DNA of 64,000 nucleotides. Source: Tetradesmus obliquus (lineage: Eukaryota > Chlorophyta > Chlorophyceae > Sphaeropleales > Scenedesmaceae). Location: positions 2,046,001-2,110,000 of the forward strand of contig CP126193.1 of the NCBI GenBank assembly GCA_030272155.1. The letters are read 5' to 3'. Of the stretch, positions 1 through 11,815 are shown piece by piece. The notes under the pieces were generated by a model. That model had not been told where the DNA came from. It did no database searches and worked only from the letters and a program-made list of their open reading frames with translations. The stretch's first letter is position 1; every line of letters starts with the position of its first letter. Both the position numbers and the translations under genes were made by a program.

Positions 1-257
1 TTAGCAGCATACCAGCAGCCGCCCAAGGTCCATGGTGCCCACGCAGAGCAGCTCAGCAGTGCACCTCTTTTACTGCAGCCTGCCTTGAGCTACTGCAGTG
101 CACCTCTTTTACTGCAGCCTGCCTTGAGCTACTGCAGTGCACACGCACAAGGAAGCACCGGCACCGGCAGCAGCGTAAGAAACAGTGCAACAAACGTTTT
201 GGTCTGCTGCCAGGCCACACTCCACGTACTTCATACATCACCATGCTACCTTCTCCG

Positions 258-300
<43 letters not shown>

Positions 301-585
301 CCACGTGACTGTTGAGAAGTACCTTGAGGCCGAGGGCCTGCCCTACACCGTGTTCCAGCCGCTGTACATCTACGGCCCACACACCGCCAAGGACTGCGAG
401 CAGTGGTTTGTGGACCGCATCATCAGGTGGGGCTGGCACAGCAGCAGCAGCAGCAGCAGAACAGCAGCAGCAGCAGCAGCAGCAGCAGGAGGGTTTATAT
501 GGGACAGCATCATCAGGCTATCACAGCAGTGATTCGTGGACCGCATCATCAGGTGGGGCTGGCACAGCAGCAGCAGCAGCAGCAG

Positions 586-620
<35 letters not shown>

Positions 621-924
621 GGTTTATATGGGACAGCATCATCAGGCTATCACAGCAGTGATTCGTGGACCGCATCATTAGGTGAGGCTGGCACAGCAGC
701 AGCAGCAGCGGCAGGGTTATATGGGACAGCATCATCAGGTTATCACAACAGTGGTTCGATGACCGCGTCATCAGGTGGGGCTGGCAGCAGCAGCAGCAGC
801 AGAACAGCAGCAGCAGCAGCAGCAGGGTTATATGGGACAGCATCACCAGGCTATCACAGCAGTGATTCGTGGACCGTGTCATTAGGTGAGGCTGGCAGCA
901 GCAGCTGAACAGCAGCAGCAGCAG

Positions 925-959
<35 letters not shown>

Positions 960-1843
960 GACATGTTATGTGACCACATCATCAGGTTATCACAACAGTG
1001 GTTCGATGACCGCGTCATCAGGTGGGGCCGGCAGCAGCAGCAGCAGCAGCAGCAAATCAGCAGCAGAAGCAGCGTGGCACGCCATGGGATTGCATCAACA
1101 GGTTATCACAGTAGTGGTTCATGGACAGAAGGTGCCGCTGGCAGCGTCAATGTTGAAAGCGGTAGTGGTGGCAAAGGTGCAGCAACAAATTTAGGGGCAG
1201 TTCAGATAGCGGCAGTTCAAGGGCGTGGCGGCATGCAGTGGCCGTTGTGCTGCACCAACCTCATAACCAGCGTGTGCATTGCTGTCATTGCAGGGACCGC
1301 CCCGTGCCCATCCCCACTCCCGGTGTGCAGCTGGTGACGCTGAGCCACATGCTGCTTGTGAATTCCCAACACATACTCCCAGCCCACCACACATCATGCA
1401 TGCTTACGTGCCAAACTTTTTGCAATTTGTTTGCAGGGACCGCCCCGTGCCCATCCCACTGCGGCCGTGCAGCTGGTGACGCTGACACCCACATGCTGCA
1501 TCTGCACTCTCAATACATGACCCCACCACCCATGATGCTATCTCACGCTGTCCTTTTCTATTCTCATTGCAGGGACCGCCCCGTGCCCATCCCCACTCCC
1601 GGTGTGCAGCTGGTGACGCTGAGCCACGTTGCGGATGTGGCGTCCATGCTGGCGGCAGTGCCAGGCAACCCCGCAGCCATCCGCCAGCACTACAACATCT
1701 GCAGCGACAGGCAGATCTCCTTCACCGGTGAGACCAGTGACTTGCCTGGACCTGCGCCCAGTGGGGTGTCTCCAAGGGCATCTCTTCCAATGCTACACAC
1801 TGCTTCTCAGGGACAAATTGCTTGTCTACAATGTGTGCTCAAG

Positions 1844-1877
<34 letters not shown>

Positions 1878-2871
1878 CATCGCCAAGGCTGTGGGCAAGG
1901 CGCTGGGCAAGGAGCCGCGCATCGTGCTGTACAGCCCAGAGGAGGTCGGCACAGGCAAGAGCGGCAAGGCGGAGGGCTTCCCCTTCAGGTGAGCAAACAT
2001 TGTTAATTGGTGTGCTGTTGAGGACCTGTTCCGCAGGTTGGTGGATTGTTGTTAGTCCCAGCGGTGTTGCGGTGGTTTGCACAGGCAAGTGCGGCAAGGC
2101 GGAGGGCTCCCCCTTCAGGTGAGGTGGCTGGGGCTCTTGGATTATGTCAAGCTGGAGTTATGGGTGCAATGAACAGTGGATTGGAGTGATGGTGGTGTTT
2201 GAAGTTCATGGACAGGGACAAGAGCGGCAAGGCGGAGGGCTCCCCCTTCAGGTGAGGGCGACTCAAGATGAAGACCTCTTCAGGCTGGTGGTTTGTTTGC
2301 AACTGCCGTGCTGGTTGTCATGCCGCTGGAGTGTGTGCGGATTGAGTTGTTCAACCTGCCCAGGCAATGGTGCGCTGATGGTTGCCATGGGCTTTGCATC
2401 ATGACCTCAGGAAGCCGTCGCGCGCCTTGTACAATAATGGTGAATTGACACAACACAATCCAGTTGAAGTTTTGAAGCAGCATTAGAAAATGTAATCCAA
2501 TGCCAAAAGTAGAAGTTCAACCAAGAAGCAGACCCCCTCCGCAGCCCCAACACCAGCCACCTGCTACGGCCTCACTCTGGCCAAGGCGGTCTCCAAGCAA
2601 CAAGCAGCTCTATGACGTATGCTAACCCTGCGCTTAACACTGTGCTCAACACACATGTGTCAAACTGAAGTTGCCTTTGTAACGCAGGACCATCCACTTC
2701 TGCGCATCATCAGACAAGGCCAAGCGCGAGCTGGGCTGGAAGCCCAAGCACACTTTCCTGGAGGATGTGCCGGCGCTGGTGCGCGATTACACAGCAGCAG
2801 GGCGGCAGCACAAGGACGTGGACTTCTCGGTGGATGACAAGATCCTGTCTGCGATGCGCGTGTACGCGTGA
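1..2871 (+). CDS. CSP41a: CSP41a-like chloroplast stem-loop RNA-binding protein (3' part of gene)
   Basis: The 5' end is outside the window. Exons by splice motif are 1-58, 300-426, 1573-1727, 1877-1988 and 2688-2871. All junction phases agree, giving 211 residues plus TGA. Visible blocks are GHVTVEKYLEAEGLPYT, YGPHTAKDCEQWFVDRIIR, DRPVPIPTPGVQLVTLSHV, YNICSDRQIS, RELGWKPK and a C-terminal VDFSVDDKILSAMRVYA. These match the C-terminal half of the CSP41 family: an atypical short-chain dehydrogenase/epimerase fold that binds and cleaves chloroplast RNA and associates with plastid ribosomes. The NCSDR-like block and the DDKIL tail favour CSP41a over CSP41b. The N-terminal Rossmann half and transit peptide are not visible. 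Nearly every exon edge in this gene has extra copies in the adjacent intron (see the repeat entries). I chose the third copy of exon 3 because only it continues into conserved sequence and a donor. Confidence 0.85.
56..142 (+). repeat. 39-bp tandem repeat over the exon 1 donor of CSP41a
   Basis: Units at 56-94 and 95-133 plus a partial third. Each starts with GCAGTGCAC, so the exon-end/GT donor context of base 58/59 is repeated twice inside the intron. Confidence 0.8.
408..1160 (+). repeat. Donor-side exon-edge echo array of CSP41a exon 2
   Basis: The real exon end plus donor (GACCGCATCATCAG/GTGGGG) is at about 412-432. Degenerate copies follow near 536, 664, 757, 866, 992 and, weakly, 1109, separated by CAG runs and a GGTTTATATGGGACAGCATC block. 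Spacing varies from roughly 95 to 130 bp, mostly because the CAG runs differ in length. Some copies have lost the ideal donor (ATTAGGTGAG). Confidence 0.85.
1294..1630 (+). repeat. Acceptor-side exon-edge echoes of CSP41a exon 3
   Basis: Three copies of TTGCAG/GGACCGCCCCGTGCC start at 1294, 1437 and 1573, each with its own pyrimidine tract and AG. The first two keep about 45-60 bases of exon sequence and then decay. The third is the functional exon. Confidence 0.88.
1950..2257 (+). repeat. Donor-side echoes of CSP41a exon 4
   Basis: The exon end AAGGCGGAGGGCTTCCCCTT plus CAG/GTGAG (ending 1988) recurs at about 2079-2122 and 2212-2255, each followed by a good GTGAG donor. Splicing at either copy would change the transcript. 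Confidence 0.85.
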
Positions 2872-3040
2872 ACATGAAGTTCGTGCAAAAGATCACAGCA
2901 GCGGCAGTGGGAAGTTCGTACTGGGAAGTGCACGGATGTCCGAGAGTGTGCAGCAGGGCGGCAGCATAAGGACGTGGACTTCTCGGTCGACGACAAGATC
3001 CTGTCTGCGATGCGCGTGTACGCGTGAACATGAAGTTCAC
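2785..3040 (+). repeat. Tandem duplication of the CSP41a terminal coding segment
   Basis: The last about 90 bases of coding sequence through the TGA and ACATGAAGTTC are repeated about 156 bp downstream (about 2945-3037). The second copy lies in the 3' UTR and still encodes DFSVDDKILSAMRVYA plus TGA. Confidence 0.85.
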
Positions 3041-3579
3041 GGCAGTGGCAGTGGGAAGTTCACGGCAGGGGCAGTTGGAAGTTCACAGCAGGGGCAGTGG
3101 GGATTTCATAGGGACATGCACACCAGCTTGCAGCATACTGTTGTGCTCAGTCTGGTGTATGCGGAGGTGCCTGGTTTGATGCGCGAGAGCAGGAGGTGTC
3201 TGCATAATCGGCTGCTTGCAGCAGCATGCAGATGCTAGTAGCACATGCATGGCTGCACCAGAACGCAGCTGTGCACAGCAGAGTGCTTCGCAGTTGCGAG
3301 AACTGCCTGAATTCTGGCTTTCATGCAGCTCTGCGCAGCAAAGCTCTCTACCAGCAGCAGCATGGATCTTCATACTAAGTATGCCGATGCAGCGGTGACT
3401 TGCTGCAGTATGCTTGGTGTGGCTGGCCCAGATCCACTGCTAGAAGTGCTAGCCCTCCCCTCAGAGGGCAGCAGGCGCTCACAGTGGCAGTCCTACATTG
3501 ACTGAGCGTTGACTGAGCGACTGAGCGATTGCATTTGGTGGCAACCAAGAAATGCATGCATGCAAACAGGCGACACAGA

Positions 3580-3584
3580 TGTAA
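3580..3584 (+). terminator. TGTAA poly(A) signal for CSP41a
   Basis: I see no other TGTAA between the stop codon (2871) and this site. TGTAA is the known chlorophyte polyadenylation motif. Confidence 0.5.
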
Positions 3585-3895
3585 CACGACGAATTCATGC
3601 GTCTCCAGGATGTCGAGGGACCGTGGGTAATTGCATGTGTGGGTAGGCAGCAGCCGCTACAGCATGCAGCTCAAGCACACATGGGGGCTTGCTTGGTATC
3701 GGTAGCTAGTGCAGCCGCTGCACTCGGAGTTGCAGAAGAGATTGGACCAAAAATATACTTACGCAGAGCGCGGGGCGGGTAGACTGGATAGACGGCCACT
3801 CATGAGACGTGCACGGCAGTGGCGGTTGCTGCTGGCGTGTCTGCTGCTGAGCCTGCAGCAACCTTTTATGCGTCAGAGTCTGGTACTTGCTGGTG

Positions 3896-6800
3896 TTACA
3901 AACCACGGCAGCATTCTGCCACGTGTATACATGGTCTGCAGACCGTTTCTACACAACACAACACCTGCTGGCATGCGCACGACAGCAGCCCTCCATCTGC
4001 AAGGTCCAGTTGACCCCACAGGAAACAGATCTTCGAATTCCCGTGTGCTGCATGGGCGTGACGCAGCACCAACTTTTCAAACCGAAGCACAGGACGCGAC
4101 CATTTGTACGGCAACAACGCAACAGATGTGTGGCGCTCAGCATCAACCGACGCACGTGTGCGGTCATGCAACCGCAGCAGCCACCGGCACATACGATGTG
4201 CATGCTCATGCTGTACACGATAGTAGGACTGCCTCCAGCACACAAGTGCTGAGAGAAACAAGCACACAGGCGTGTCTGCATGCGGACCGCCGTCCACAAA
4301 CAAAGTACTAGTGCTGGTGTGCTGTGCAAGTGTACACCTGACCCGAGCACCTGAAGCAGGAAACCCCCAAGTAACATACACCCCGGAGCTGAAGTAGAAG
4401 CTTCCATGCATGAAGTTGCAACCCAAACCAGCACGCATCATCCCCGCCACGGCGCATGCTTGCAGCAAAACATTCAACATTCGACATGAAAACCGCTCTT
4501 GCTGCCCTGCACCTTATTGATTCGGCTGGCACAGGCAGCTGCCATCTCTGCAGAGACAGCAGCACAGCACATCCACAGCACAGCAGCACGCACCAGAGGG
4601 CTCTGAGGTGTAGCCCCACAAGTGGGTGAGGCGACACGGAGCAAAAACATCCGCATTTCAAGCTTTCAAAAGATTCCGAGCAGGGACGCTGAACAGCAAC
4701 CAGTAGGACGCAAAGCGCCACTACGGCGACTGTGCTGCTGCTGCTGCTGCTGCTCTGCTGCTGCTGCAAAGAACGCACGCAAGCACCCCACACGGTTTGA
4801 AACGGTTAAATCTCAAAGACACACCCCGTCACCAGACGCGTCCCTCAAGGGGCACCAGAAAACAAGCACGCACAAAGCAGAGAGTGGCCACCGCCAACAA
4901 CCTATCATAACATGTGCGTGGCCGTGCTTCACTTGTATTGGGGAGCACAAAAAGAACAAGCCCTCCCAACGTGAGTCTGCATGTCGCAGATTGCTGGCAT
5001 GACATCAATGGGCGTGCAAGCTACTGTACACCGGCATGCACGTTGCCAGCAGCAAGCATCATGATGATCAGAGCAGCCACTGCTGCTGTTGCCTGTGCGG
5101 CCACAGCAGCGGCACATCTGAGAGCACACACGTGCCAGATGCTCACAGGGATGGTCACAATGCAGATAGGCGACACAGACAACGGCGGCATGAAAACCAA
5201 CACTAAGCGCTAGCTCCCATGTATGCTCGGTGAGCATACTGCTGGCAGCTGGAGATGCTGTGACATACCGCACACAGGGAGTAGCCTGTCCTGCGAAGTG
5301 CCAGCCCTGCCACAATGTACAGCACACATCCCCGGTTGAGGTACACGCATGCAGAGCAGAGCTGCCGACTGCGGTGAACGCCGTCGCACAAGCAAGAGAA
5401 GACCACGTACCCTGCCATGACCCTAACGCGAGTAGGCTGCGCCAAGCTAAAGCACTGCAAGCGCCACACCAAACCGCAAAACAAAGCCGGGACACACAAT
5501 ATGCTGTACCATACCAATGCCCCGAATCAAAAAGCCCCAGCCTTAGAAACGGCGTGAGTCGCATGAACTTGTCTTCGCAAGCCGCTGCGCACTGAGCATG
5601 CATTCAATAAGGTGCAAGCAAAACGGCATGGCCAGCAGCGACGAGACAGCGGCAGGTGCCGCAGGATGCGCAAAACTTCAAAGCGCACGGCACTTCAACG
5701 CTTGTGGCATCAACACAGCAGATCTGCAGTTGCTGTTGCAGCAGCAGCGCAGCTGGCACATGACGCCAGAAAGCACAATTGCAGAAGATGGGAGGCAGGT
5801 TGTGCATTGGATGTGTGCAGTACTTCAGTGTAAGCAACATCTACATGTAACGAAGGACAAAGTATCATTGTCCATCATGTGACGAAGGACAAAGTATCAT
5901 TGTCCAGGCAATTTTGCCACACACGGCAAGAATACTATAAAAAGCAGTACAGCAAGTGCAGCAATCAACGCCAGGGTGAACCCCGCTGTAAGCAGGGGTT
6001 GCTTCATTATAAGTGCTGGCGCAGGCACCATGAACACACCGGCACGTAAGCTAGAGGCGCAGCAGCAGCAATCAAAGCAGGTATGGCCAGCCAGCGCCAT
6101 CATATCTGCCTGCCTGTCTGAAGCGCTGCACAGCAACCCCTGCACGGAGGTTGCAGGCAGCACGCATGCAACAGCAGCACTCGCAGAAACCGGTCGATCA
6201 CAGGCAACCGCACCCGTGCACATGCCCTGGGCCTTAGAGTGCAACCACACATCAACAACAGCCCTGAGCAGTGAATATGCCCAGCAGCTGCGCATGATGA
6301 TGCACAACACAAACAAATGCAGAGAGCCCCTGAACAGAGCAGCATCCCACGCTTCCCAATAACCCGCATGTGCGTGAGCTGTACACTCGATGTATGCACA
6401 GACATCCACAGTGTCAAGTCCCGCCATAGCAACGTCCACAGGTGCACGCGTGCCAGCAAGTGCACACCACCCACACCACCTGGGGAGAGCTGCCAGCCAC
6501 AGCGCCACGCCGCTTCACTGCAAAACAGTTTTGACCTTGGCGCCTGGAGGAACCCAACCCCACGCAGCCATGTCTGCCGCCCCCACTTGCCACTTCCCCC
6601 ACACAGCTCTGGCATTGCAGACACCCAACAGGATTGCAATGCAAGGAGAAAGAGGCAACAAAACAGAAGCAGCACTGCCGAACCACAGTCGCGGAATGCC
6701 CCTGCGGGAGACCTCATCTGTTGCTGTACCAAGCGTGCAGCAAGCAGCGTTGCAGACTTGCCATGCAAGCAGACAGAACACCTGCTGCGGGCGTGCCGCC

Positions 6801-7594
6801 GCAGCTGCAGAAGCCACACTCACCGATGCACGGAACAGCACGTAGTCGAGACCGATGTGAGAGACTAAGGGATCTGAATGTCTACACACCTGCACCTTCA
6901 TCACGTGGCACGAGGAAGCACAGTCTCAGCAAGGCACACGTGCAGCCTACAGCCTGCAGGTTTGTGGCGGACCACAGATCCAGCAGAACCAACATGATGC
7001 CTGGCAAAAGCAGCCTGCAAAACGGTAAGCTGAAGCTCCCTTTGAGCTGCACCTCACCCCTGCATCACATAGGTGATGTGGGGCGAGACAACAGAGAGTG
7101 CAAGCCGCGCAGGCGGTGCCAGGAGGCAGACCACCGCATGGTGACGTCAGCTGTAACACCACACCGTCACCGTGTGCAGGGACACCAGCAGGCAACAGAC
7201 AGCCACCACACTTGTAGTATGCAGCGCAGATGCAGACACAGAGGTGCTTGTACAGTTGCACACGATGACATGCATACACACCAACAGTCATACACAACCT
7301 TCATGATAAGCTCAACAGCAACAGCCTGTGCATGCTTGAGGGGCAGCCAGGCTGTGTGCGGCGCAGCACACACTAGATGCCACAGCTACAAAGACACCAA
7401 GCACTGCGTAGCCTGCTTGTGCGTGCCTTTCAACCCGCCAGCAGAGCCCAGCATGACTACAAAAACAGCCATGTAAGCGCCACTTCAGGACACAACCAAC
7501 ACACGCAACACAACAAAACTCGCAATAGCTACTCAAGTGCAACATGTGCGCCAAGACTGGGACAGCAACGCTCCAGCAACGCTGCTTGGCTACC
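3896..7594 (-). other. G/T-rich (sense) region, probable long 3' UTR of the cyclase-like gene
   Basis: Bases 3896-3900 are TTACA, the minus-strand TGTAA signal. By eye there is no other TTACA between there and the stop codon at 7595, while TGTAA does occur on the plus strand. The minus strand is rich in TG, TGTG and GCTGTG and poor in CAG runs. It has long open frames (for example 4929-5603 and 5897-6508) with Cys/His/Trp-rich text and some hydrophobic stretches, but no conserved motif and no consistent splice structure. I read it as untranslated sequence; a degenerate multi-pass membrane gene cannot be excluded. Confidence 0.45.
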
Positions 7595-10500
7595 TCACAG
7601 CGCCTTCGCCTTGCCAGGCATTGCTGCGCCGCACGCATCATCATACTCCGCCGGCTCATCGACTGAGCAGCGCCGGCTGCCCGGCGCAGAGCCACCCACA
7701 AACGCCGCTCTCTCGTCAGCCTCCCAAAAGTACAGCAGCACTGTTGGCGCAACGCAGCCCACGCACAGCTGCAGCAGCAGCTCCCACAGCCATGGACCAG
7801 GAGATCCGGCAGCAGCAGCAGCAGTGGCAGGGGCGGCTGCGCCGCTCCAGCACTGCCACAGCACGCCCAGGGTTGTCGCTGCTACGTTGAGGGTGAGCGT
7901 CAGCAGGTGCGTCTTGAAGCGACCCTGGCGGGCAACCACAGGCCGGCAGGCAGCAGAGCGGCAAGATTGGAGTCAGAACCATGCATCCATGCAACCAGTC
8001 CCAGTTGCCCTAGGTGTTCTGCAAGAGGCATTGTGCTGCGCCACAACATGCTGATGGAAACTTTGGAAGCTCCATGCAGCTGCATGAGATACAACAGCAG
8101 AGGCTGTGACCAGCAGCCAAGCACGCGTCGCTGCTGATCACTAGCAAATGCTTCCCAAAGCTACAGCAACGCACATACGATTCGTGACACCCAACCAGAG
8201 CTGCAGCCCACTGACCTTGAAGCCAAGGCTCTCAACCAGCATGGCAAGTGCGCGCCTGCGCAGCATGCCAGCAGCGCTCTGATGCATGCGCAGCAAACCC
8301 TCAGCAGCAGCGCCAGCTGCCGCCATACCAGCCGCTGCACCAGGCAGCTGCCACCGCTGCTGCAGCATGACTAGCCCGATCACGCCTGCAGTGTGTGCAG
8401 CAGCGAGCACGCGATGCACAGCCCACACTGCCTCCCGTCGCCTGCAGTAGCTGCGCGGCTGCAGCAGCATCCAGCAACCGGCTACAGCTGGCACCAGCCA
8501 ATGCCCTACGCTGAGCAGCAGCTGCTGCTGCAGGCCCTGCGCGCTGCTGCCGTACGCTGCTGCTGCAAGCAGCAGCAGCGTTACAGCCACAAACACACCA
8601 TCCATGTGCGCCCACTGCTCCACCTGGCTGGCAACGTAACGGCCCTCCAACTCCGCATCTTTAAACTGCAGGTTTGGCTGCATCGCGCTGCTGGCGCTGC
8701 GTTCACCCTCGCTGTCAAGCCATGCATGCTGCTTTGCATGCTTGCTGCCGCTGCTCAAGCCGTATGCAGAGGGTGCCAGCTGGCCAAACTGCTGCTGCTG
8801 CTGCATGGCTGCTGGCTGGTCATCAGGTGACAGGTGCGCCACTGGGAGGTCATGCTGGGCACCTTTGCGCGCTGCTGCCGCTGCTGCTGCTGCGGTGCCT
8901 GCCTGCATGCCGGGTGGGCCATCTGCCGCCTGCAGGAACACACAGCAGCACATGCGACTGCGTGTCAGGACTACCCACGACATGTGGATGCAGTGCCATC
9001 GATGCCAGCGCCACACAGCAACAGCAACAAGCTCAAAGCACCATTTGCAGAGCCGCTCTTGACACATGTGCATACATGTTGTGGTTACCAAAACACTGCC
9101 GGGCGCCGAAAGCCATTGCCTGCCTCCTCGCTGCCTACCTCCCCACTGCTGCGCCGCACACGCCTGCGCTCACCTGCCCCAGCCACCTGTGCATGAACTT
9201 TGTGCCAGCAAAACACATCGGTGTGCTAAATCCCACTGCCTACATCCCAACTGCTGGGCCGCACATGCCTGGTCTCACCGGCCCCAGCCACCTGTGCAGC
9301 AGCACCTCGTGCCAGCAAAACACAGCGGTGTGCTAAATCCCACTGCCTACATCCCAACTGCTGGGCCGCACATGCCTGGTCTCACCGGCCCCAGCCACCT
9401 GTGCAGCAGCACCTCTTGCCAGCAAAACACAGCGGTGTGCCAAATCCCACTGCCTACATCCCCATTGCTGCACCACACACGCCTGTCTCACCTGCCCCAG
9501 CCACCTGTGCAGCAGCACCTCGTGCCAGCCAAACGCAGCGGTGTGCCACATCCCACTGCCTACATCCCCACTGCTGCACTTCACACGCCTGGTCTCACCT
9601 GCCCCAGCCACCTGTGCAGCAGCACCTCGTGCCCGCCGCAGAGCAGCTTGCAGGATGGCGCAAACTGGGCTGTCTCCAGCCCCAGCAGGCTCAGCACCGG
9701 GTCGGACACCTGGATGCTGTTGGGGCTGCAGAAGCGGTCCATGTCCAGCAGGTCCTGCACGTCGCTGCCAAAAACCCTGCAGGAGATTCAGTCACACACA
9801 TACAATTGAGTGAGGCAAATTGGGTGTAGGTTGCGGCAGCAGAAGGCATGGACGCATCCCCACCGGATGCGATGCCAGATGCACAACAAAAGAGAAACTA
9901 GCAAGAGAGCCGACGCAAGCAACACAGCGGGAACTGTGAAGATCAAGGACCCGCAGCTGCTGCATTCTGTTGCTGCTGCTGTTGCTGTGCGTGCTGCTGC
10001 GGGTGCTCACTCGAAGGTCCAGGAGCCCTTGCCCACCACGCCGCCTGCATACTTGCCGGCGTGAATGGTGATCTGGGTGGCCAGCGCATCACCGCCTGGC
10101 AGTGACGCCTGCAGGGGCACAGCAGGCAACAGTGTGCAGGGAGCAACGTGGTGAGTCCTGCGAGTCATTTGCTGTACATCGCACTGCATGGCGTTGCAGG
10201 AGTGTCCGCATGGCACCATGCAGACAGCAGCGTGCAGTTGCCAAGATGTTGATGCCAACAATGCAGCTAAGGTGGGTGATATGGCCGCTGCTATCCCTGT
10301 CTGATGCGTTCTTCTGCACCCTGCTTCAAAGAAGCTGTGCAGCAGGCTCGATGCCAGCCTGCGGCGCCCACCTCTGCGAGTATGCTGCTCAGGCGCTTGG
10401 CAGCGGTGAACATGACGCCTGCCTGCTGCTTGGCTGGCATCTCTGGCGTGCTGGCAAACATGCAGCAGGGGCCCAGCATCCTTATTTTGTATAGGCCCAG

Positions 10501-11080
10501 CGCAGCTGCCACGTCATCGATCTTGCATTGCACGCTGTGGCTCCAAAACAGCAGCTCCTTCGGGGTGGCCTGCAGGACACAAAGATGCTGTTTCAGTGGA
10601 CTCCGTACGCCAGTCAAACTCGCATGAGGTTACACTGGCTTGCAGGCAAAGAATGCAGGTCGTTACCGCCTTGCAGCAACAGCAGCTACCTGCGGACTGA
10701 TATCAGTCCAGGCAGTAGCCAGGCCTGCAGCAGCCTGCCTGAGCCAGCAACATCTGCTGTGCTGCAGGCATGCTGCGAAGCCTGCAGCTGCACCCCGCAC
10801 CTGCTTGCAAGCCATTCGGTGATTTCCCAGCGACATGAACATCAGCGGGTGGTGGGTGAACAGCTCCACATACGGAGGCTGCCCAGCATCCACGTCCAGT
10901 ATCTGCTCCATCCTTGGCAGCAGCGGGCTGCCAGCTACTGTAACGGTCGCTAACACGCTTTGCAGACGGCCTGATGCATCCAGGCTGAACAACGTTATGT
11001 GGTAGCGGCCACACAGCCAAAGCTCTTCGCGAACAGGTCACCCCTCGGCCTCAGCTCCACGGTCGATGCAGGGTCCCTTT
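7595..11080 (-). CDS. Membrane protein with degenerate class III nucleotide cyclase domain
   Basis: Exons, 5' to 3': roughly 11010-10801 (start unresolved), 10569-10372, 10108-10011, 9776-9599, 8929-8216 and 7924-7595. Phases agree from the first donor onward. The block RMACKQATPKELLF, ALGLYKIRMLGPCCMFAS, ITIHAGKYAGGVVGKGSWTF, EVFGSDVQDLLDMDRFC, PNSIQVSDPVLSLLG follows the order of a guanylyl/adenylyl cyclase catalytic domain (CKQ, GVYKIxTIGDCY, xIHTGxVVAGVVG, FGDTVNTASRM, IQVS). The metal-binding Asp of the GDC motif is Pro (GPCC), and the region expected to hold the D-IVGFT motif reads THHPLMFMSL, so catalysis is unlikely. A Q/A-rich linker is followed by about five hydrophobic segments (for example VFVAVTLLLLAAAAYG and ELLLQLCVGCVAPTVLLYF). 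The likely role is as a regulatory or decaying homologue. A possible 2-bp frameshift lies near 11010-11015. Confidence 0.6.
9181..9640 (-). repeat. Donor-side echo array of the cyclase-like gene (about 108-bp units)
   Basis: On the minus strand the exon end GAGGTGCTGCTGCACAGGTG + GCTGGGGCAG/GTGAG (real donor at 9598) recurs near 9500, 9390 and 9280, and in decayed form near 9185. The array lies inside the following intron. The units also share a CACTGCCTACATCCC block on the plus strand. Confidence 0.87.
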
Positions 11081-11089
11081 GACCTTATA

Positions 11090-11815
11090 TGAACGTTTTA
11101 GCTCAAAACCAAGGGCTGGCCTGAGGATCAAGAAGGCCTGAAGCGAACTGCTCGAGGCGCGTCAACACAGAGCACCACAGCATCAACAACGACGGACATC
11201 AGCACAGAATGTAATCCATCATTTTCCTGTTGCTCGTCGCAAACGCAGCGGCAATCACCGTCGAGACCGAATACTGCTCAGCTCCCTTGCTCACAACTTG
11301 AGGCAGCGGAGCACAGGCTAGTGGTTAGACAGCACGGACTAGCAATGCATTCACCAAAAAGGCCAGGAATCCGGCGAAGAGCGGGATTCGGGCTTGCTAA
11401 CCCCAAACCCTGCCACTCCACCAACCGATAGCAAGCCAGGGAAGCGACCTGCTGCTTCGCAATCAACCAAAATGCCGCATTAGCTTGCTGCCTGCAGCGT
11501 GCATCACTGCAACCTCCGACACATGGCCAACCTACTGATGCTCTGATCAACCTGCAGTCTGGCAGATGACATCAGCAAGTTGCTGCATGGCACAGCCCTC
11601 AAAGAGGACGCTGCAATTCAAACAATCCAAAGACCCACACCCCACAACAATGATATTCTCACAGCGGCCATGCTCAGCTGGCATAGCACCTTTCACGCAT
11701 CAAGCTGGACCATCACCAGCGCTAGCCTGGCATCATGTGGATCATCCGGGATGAAGCTGGGTGTGCAATGTTGAGTGCACAATAAGCACCAGCCGTCGCC
11801 GATGCTGCTCATGCA
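11090..11815. other. Spacer between ATP11 stop and cyclase-like gene
   Basis: It should hold the ATP11 3' UTR and the promoter or missing first exon(s) of the cyclase-like gene. I found no conserved coding sequence and no convincing start exon. Confidence 0.4.

Noticed and set aside
185..908. Poly-S/Q/A open frames at 185-908
   Set aside because: Apart from the true exon 300-426, they are translations of intronic CAG runs and exon 2 echoes.
4929..6508. Multi-pass membrane protein genes on the minus strand
   Set aside because: Hydrophobic stretches occur, but there is no conserved motif, no coherent start or splice pattern, and the composition matches the whole G/T-rich tract.
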